From a virus: DNA of 50,977 nucleotides. The position numbers and the translations under genes were made by a program. Below the pieces are notes generated by a model. The model saw only the letters and a program-made list of their open reading frames with translations, was not told where the DNA came from and ran no database searches. Position 1 is the stretch's first letter. Each line of letters begins with the position of its first letter. The stretch spans positions 1 to 50,977 of the IMG/VR virus record IMGVR_UViG_3300024974_000003. One strand, written 5' to 3'. Positions 50,739 to 50,977 of the stretch are shown piece by piece.

Positions 50739-50977
50739 TACATTACCCACATAACCCAGAAGAAGATATGAGACCAATACCACCAGCACGACCAAGCTAC
50801 AGAATCAAAGAATTTAGAGGAGTATTTACTATTGAAAAATTAGTAAAAGTAAAAATTAAATCAAAAACATTTTGGGATTGGCTTTATTATGGACGTTACT
50901 ATTTTGAGTCAGATTATCATATTCTTACAGATAGAGGTAATTTATTTAAACCATTTGTAGAAGCTCATCCAATAACA
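50735..50977 (+). CDS. Hypothetical protein, N-terminal part (crosses circular junction)
   Basis: Begins with ATGA overlap at 50735 (MIHYPHNPEEDMRPIPPARP) and continues through the 127-bp repeat into the frame at 2-196, giving 103 residues. The proline-rich start is followed by an aromatic segment. No family is recognised. Confidence 0.8.
   Translation, partial: MIHYPHNPEEDMRPIPPARPSYRIKEFRGVFTIEKLVKVKIKSKTFWDWLYYGRYYFESDYHILTDRGNLFKPFVEAHPIT
50851..50977. repeat. Terminal direct repeat, right copy
   Basis: Identical to positions 1-127. Together they show that the assembled sequence closes as a circle, with a unit length of about 50,850 bp. Confidence 0.95.

Noticed and set aside
1-50977. 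CRISPR array
   Set aside because: No regular spaced repeats of 24-40 bp with unique spacers were found; the 12-bp iterons are too short.

Overview
The window is the complete genome of a temperate, tailed (siphovirus-like) phage of a low-GC Bacteroidetes host, most plausibly Flavobacterium or a close relative. The host call rests on promoters of the Bacteroidetes type (TTTG, 19-21 bp, TAnnTTTG) at several sites, AT-rich start regions without clear Shine-Dalgarno sequences, and protein families typical of that phylum's phages (DUF3127, DUF3560, Bacteroidetes-type tyrosine integrase). The first 127 bases are identical to the last 127 (50851-50977), so the unit is about 50,850 bp and circular as assembled; one small gene crosses the join.

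Layout. 1-1870: small genes, a DnaQ-like exonuclease and a DUF3127 protein. 2109-9590: portal, prohead protease, HK97-type major capsid protein, connector and tail-completion genes and a tail tube candidate. 9590-18383: tape measure and large tail-tip proteins. 18405-22066: a tail-fibre-like protein and three more proteins, all four with Sec signal peptides and some sharing domains. 22063-23951: lysis cassette (two small membrane proteins, GH19-like endolysin, spanin-like protein). 23973-26802: adhesin or fibre proteins ending in a strong terminator. 26986-27689: an autonomous HicAB toxin-antitoxin unit. 27688-30512: leftward lysogeny module (tyrosine integrase, attP made from the 3' part of a CAU-anticodon tRNA, a Cro/CI-type regulator, superinfection immunity protein, CI-like repressor). 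30513-40929: rightward early region with recombination genes (YqaJ exonuclease, NinB-like, NinG/HNH-like), a lambda O/P-like initiator and helicase-loader pair, and a diversity-generating retroelement (DGR). 40960-48166: ParB, small genes and HNH/NUMOD proteins, a serine recombinase, DUF3560, and a ParB-methyltransferase fusion. 48172-50738: small and large terminase and small genes leading back to the portal.

The most notable system is the DGR: a reverse transcriptase (39684-40646), an 80-bp template repeat (39501-39580) and two variable repeats at the ends of two adjacent small genes (38934-39013 and 39313-39392). Nearly every template/variable difference falls on a template adenine. Unlike classical phage DGRs, the targets are short proteins without signal peptides lying next to replication genes, not tail fibres. 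Other points of interest are probable origin iterons inside the initiator gene (the same hexamer at 12-bp spacing in two different reading frames), a shared palindromic operator in the promoters of the methyltransferase and terminase genes, a chimeric secreted protein, and two structural genes whose true starts are obscured by the same TATGAAATAG motif.

All functions are judged from sequence by eye. No database search or structure prediction was run, and many small genes remain unassigned.
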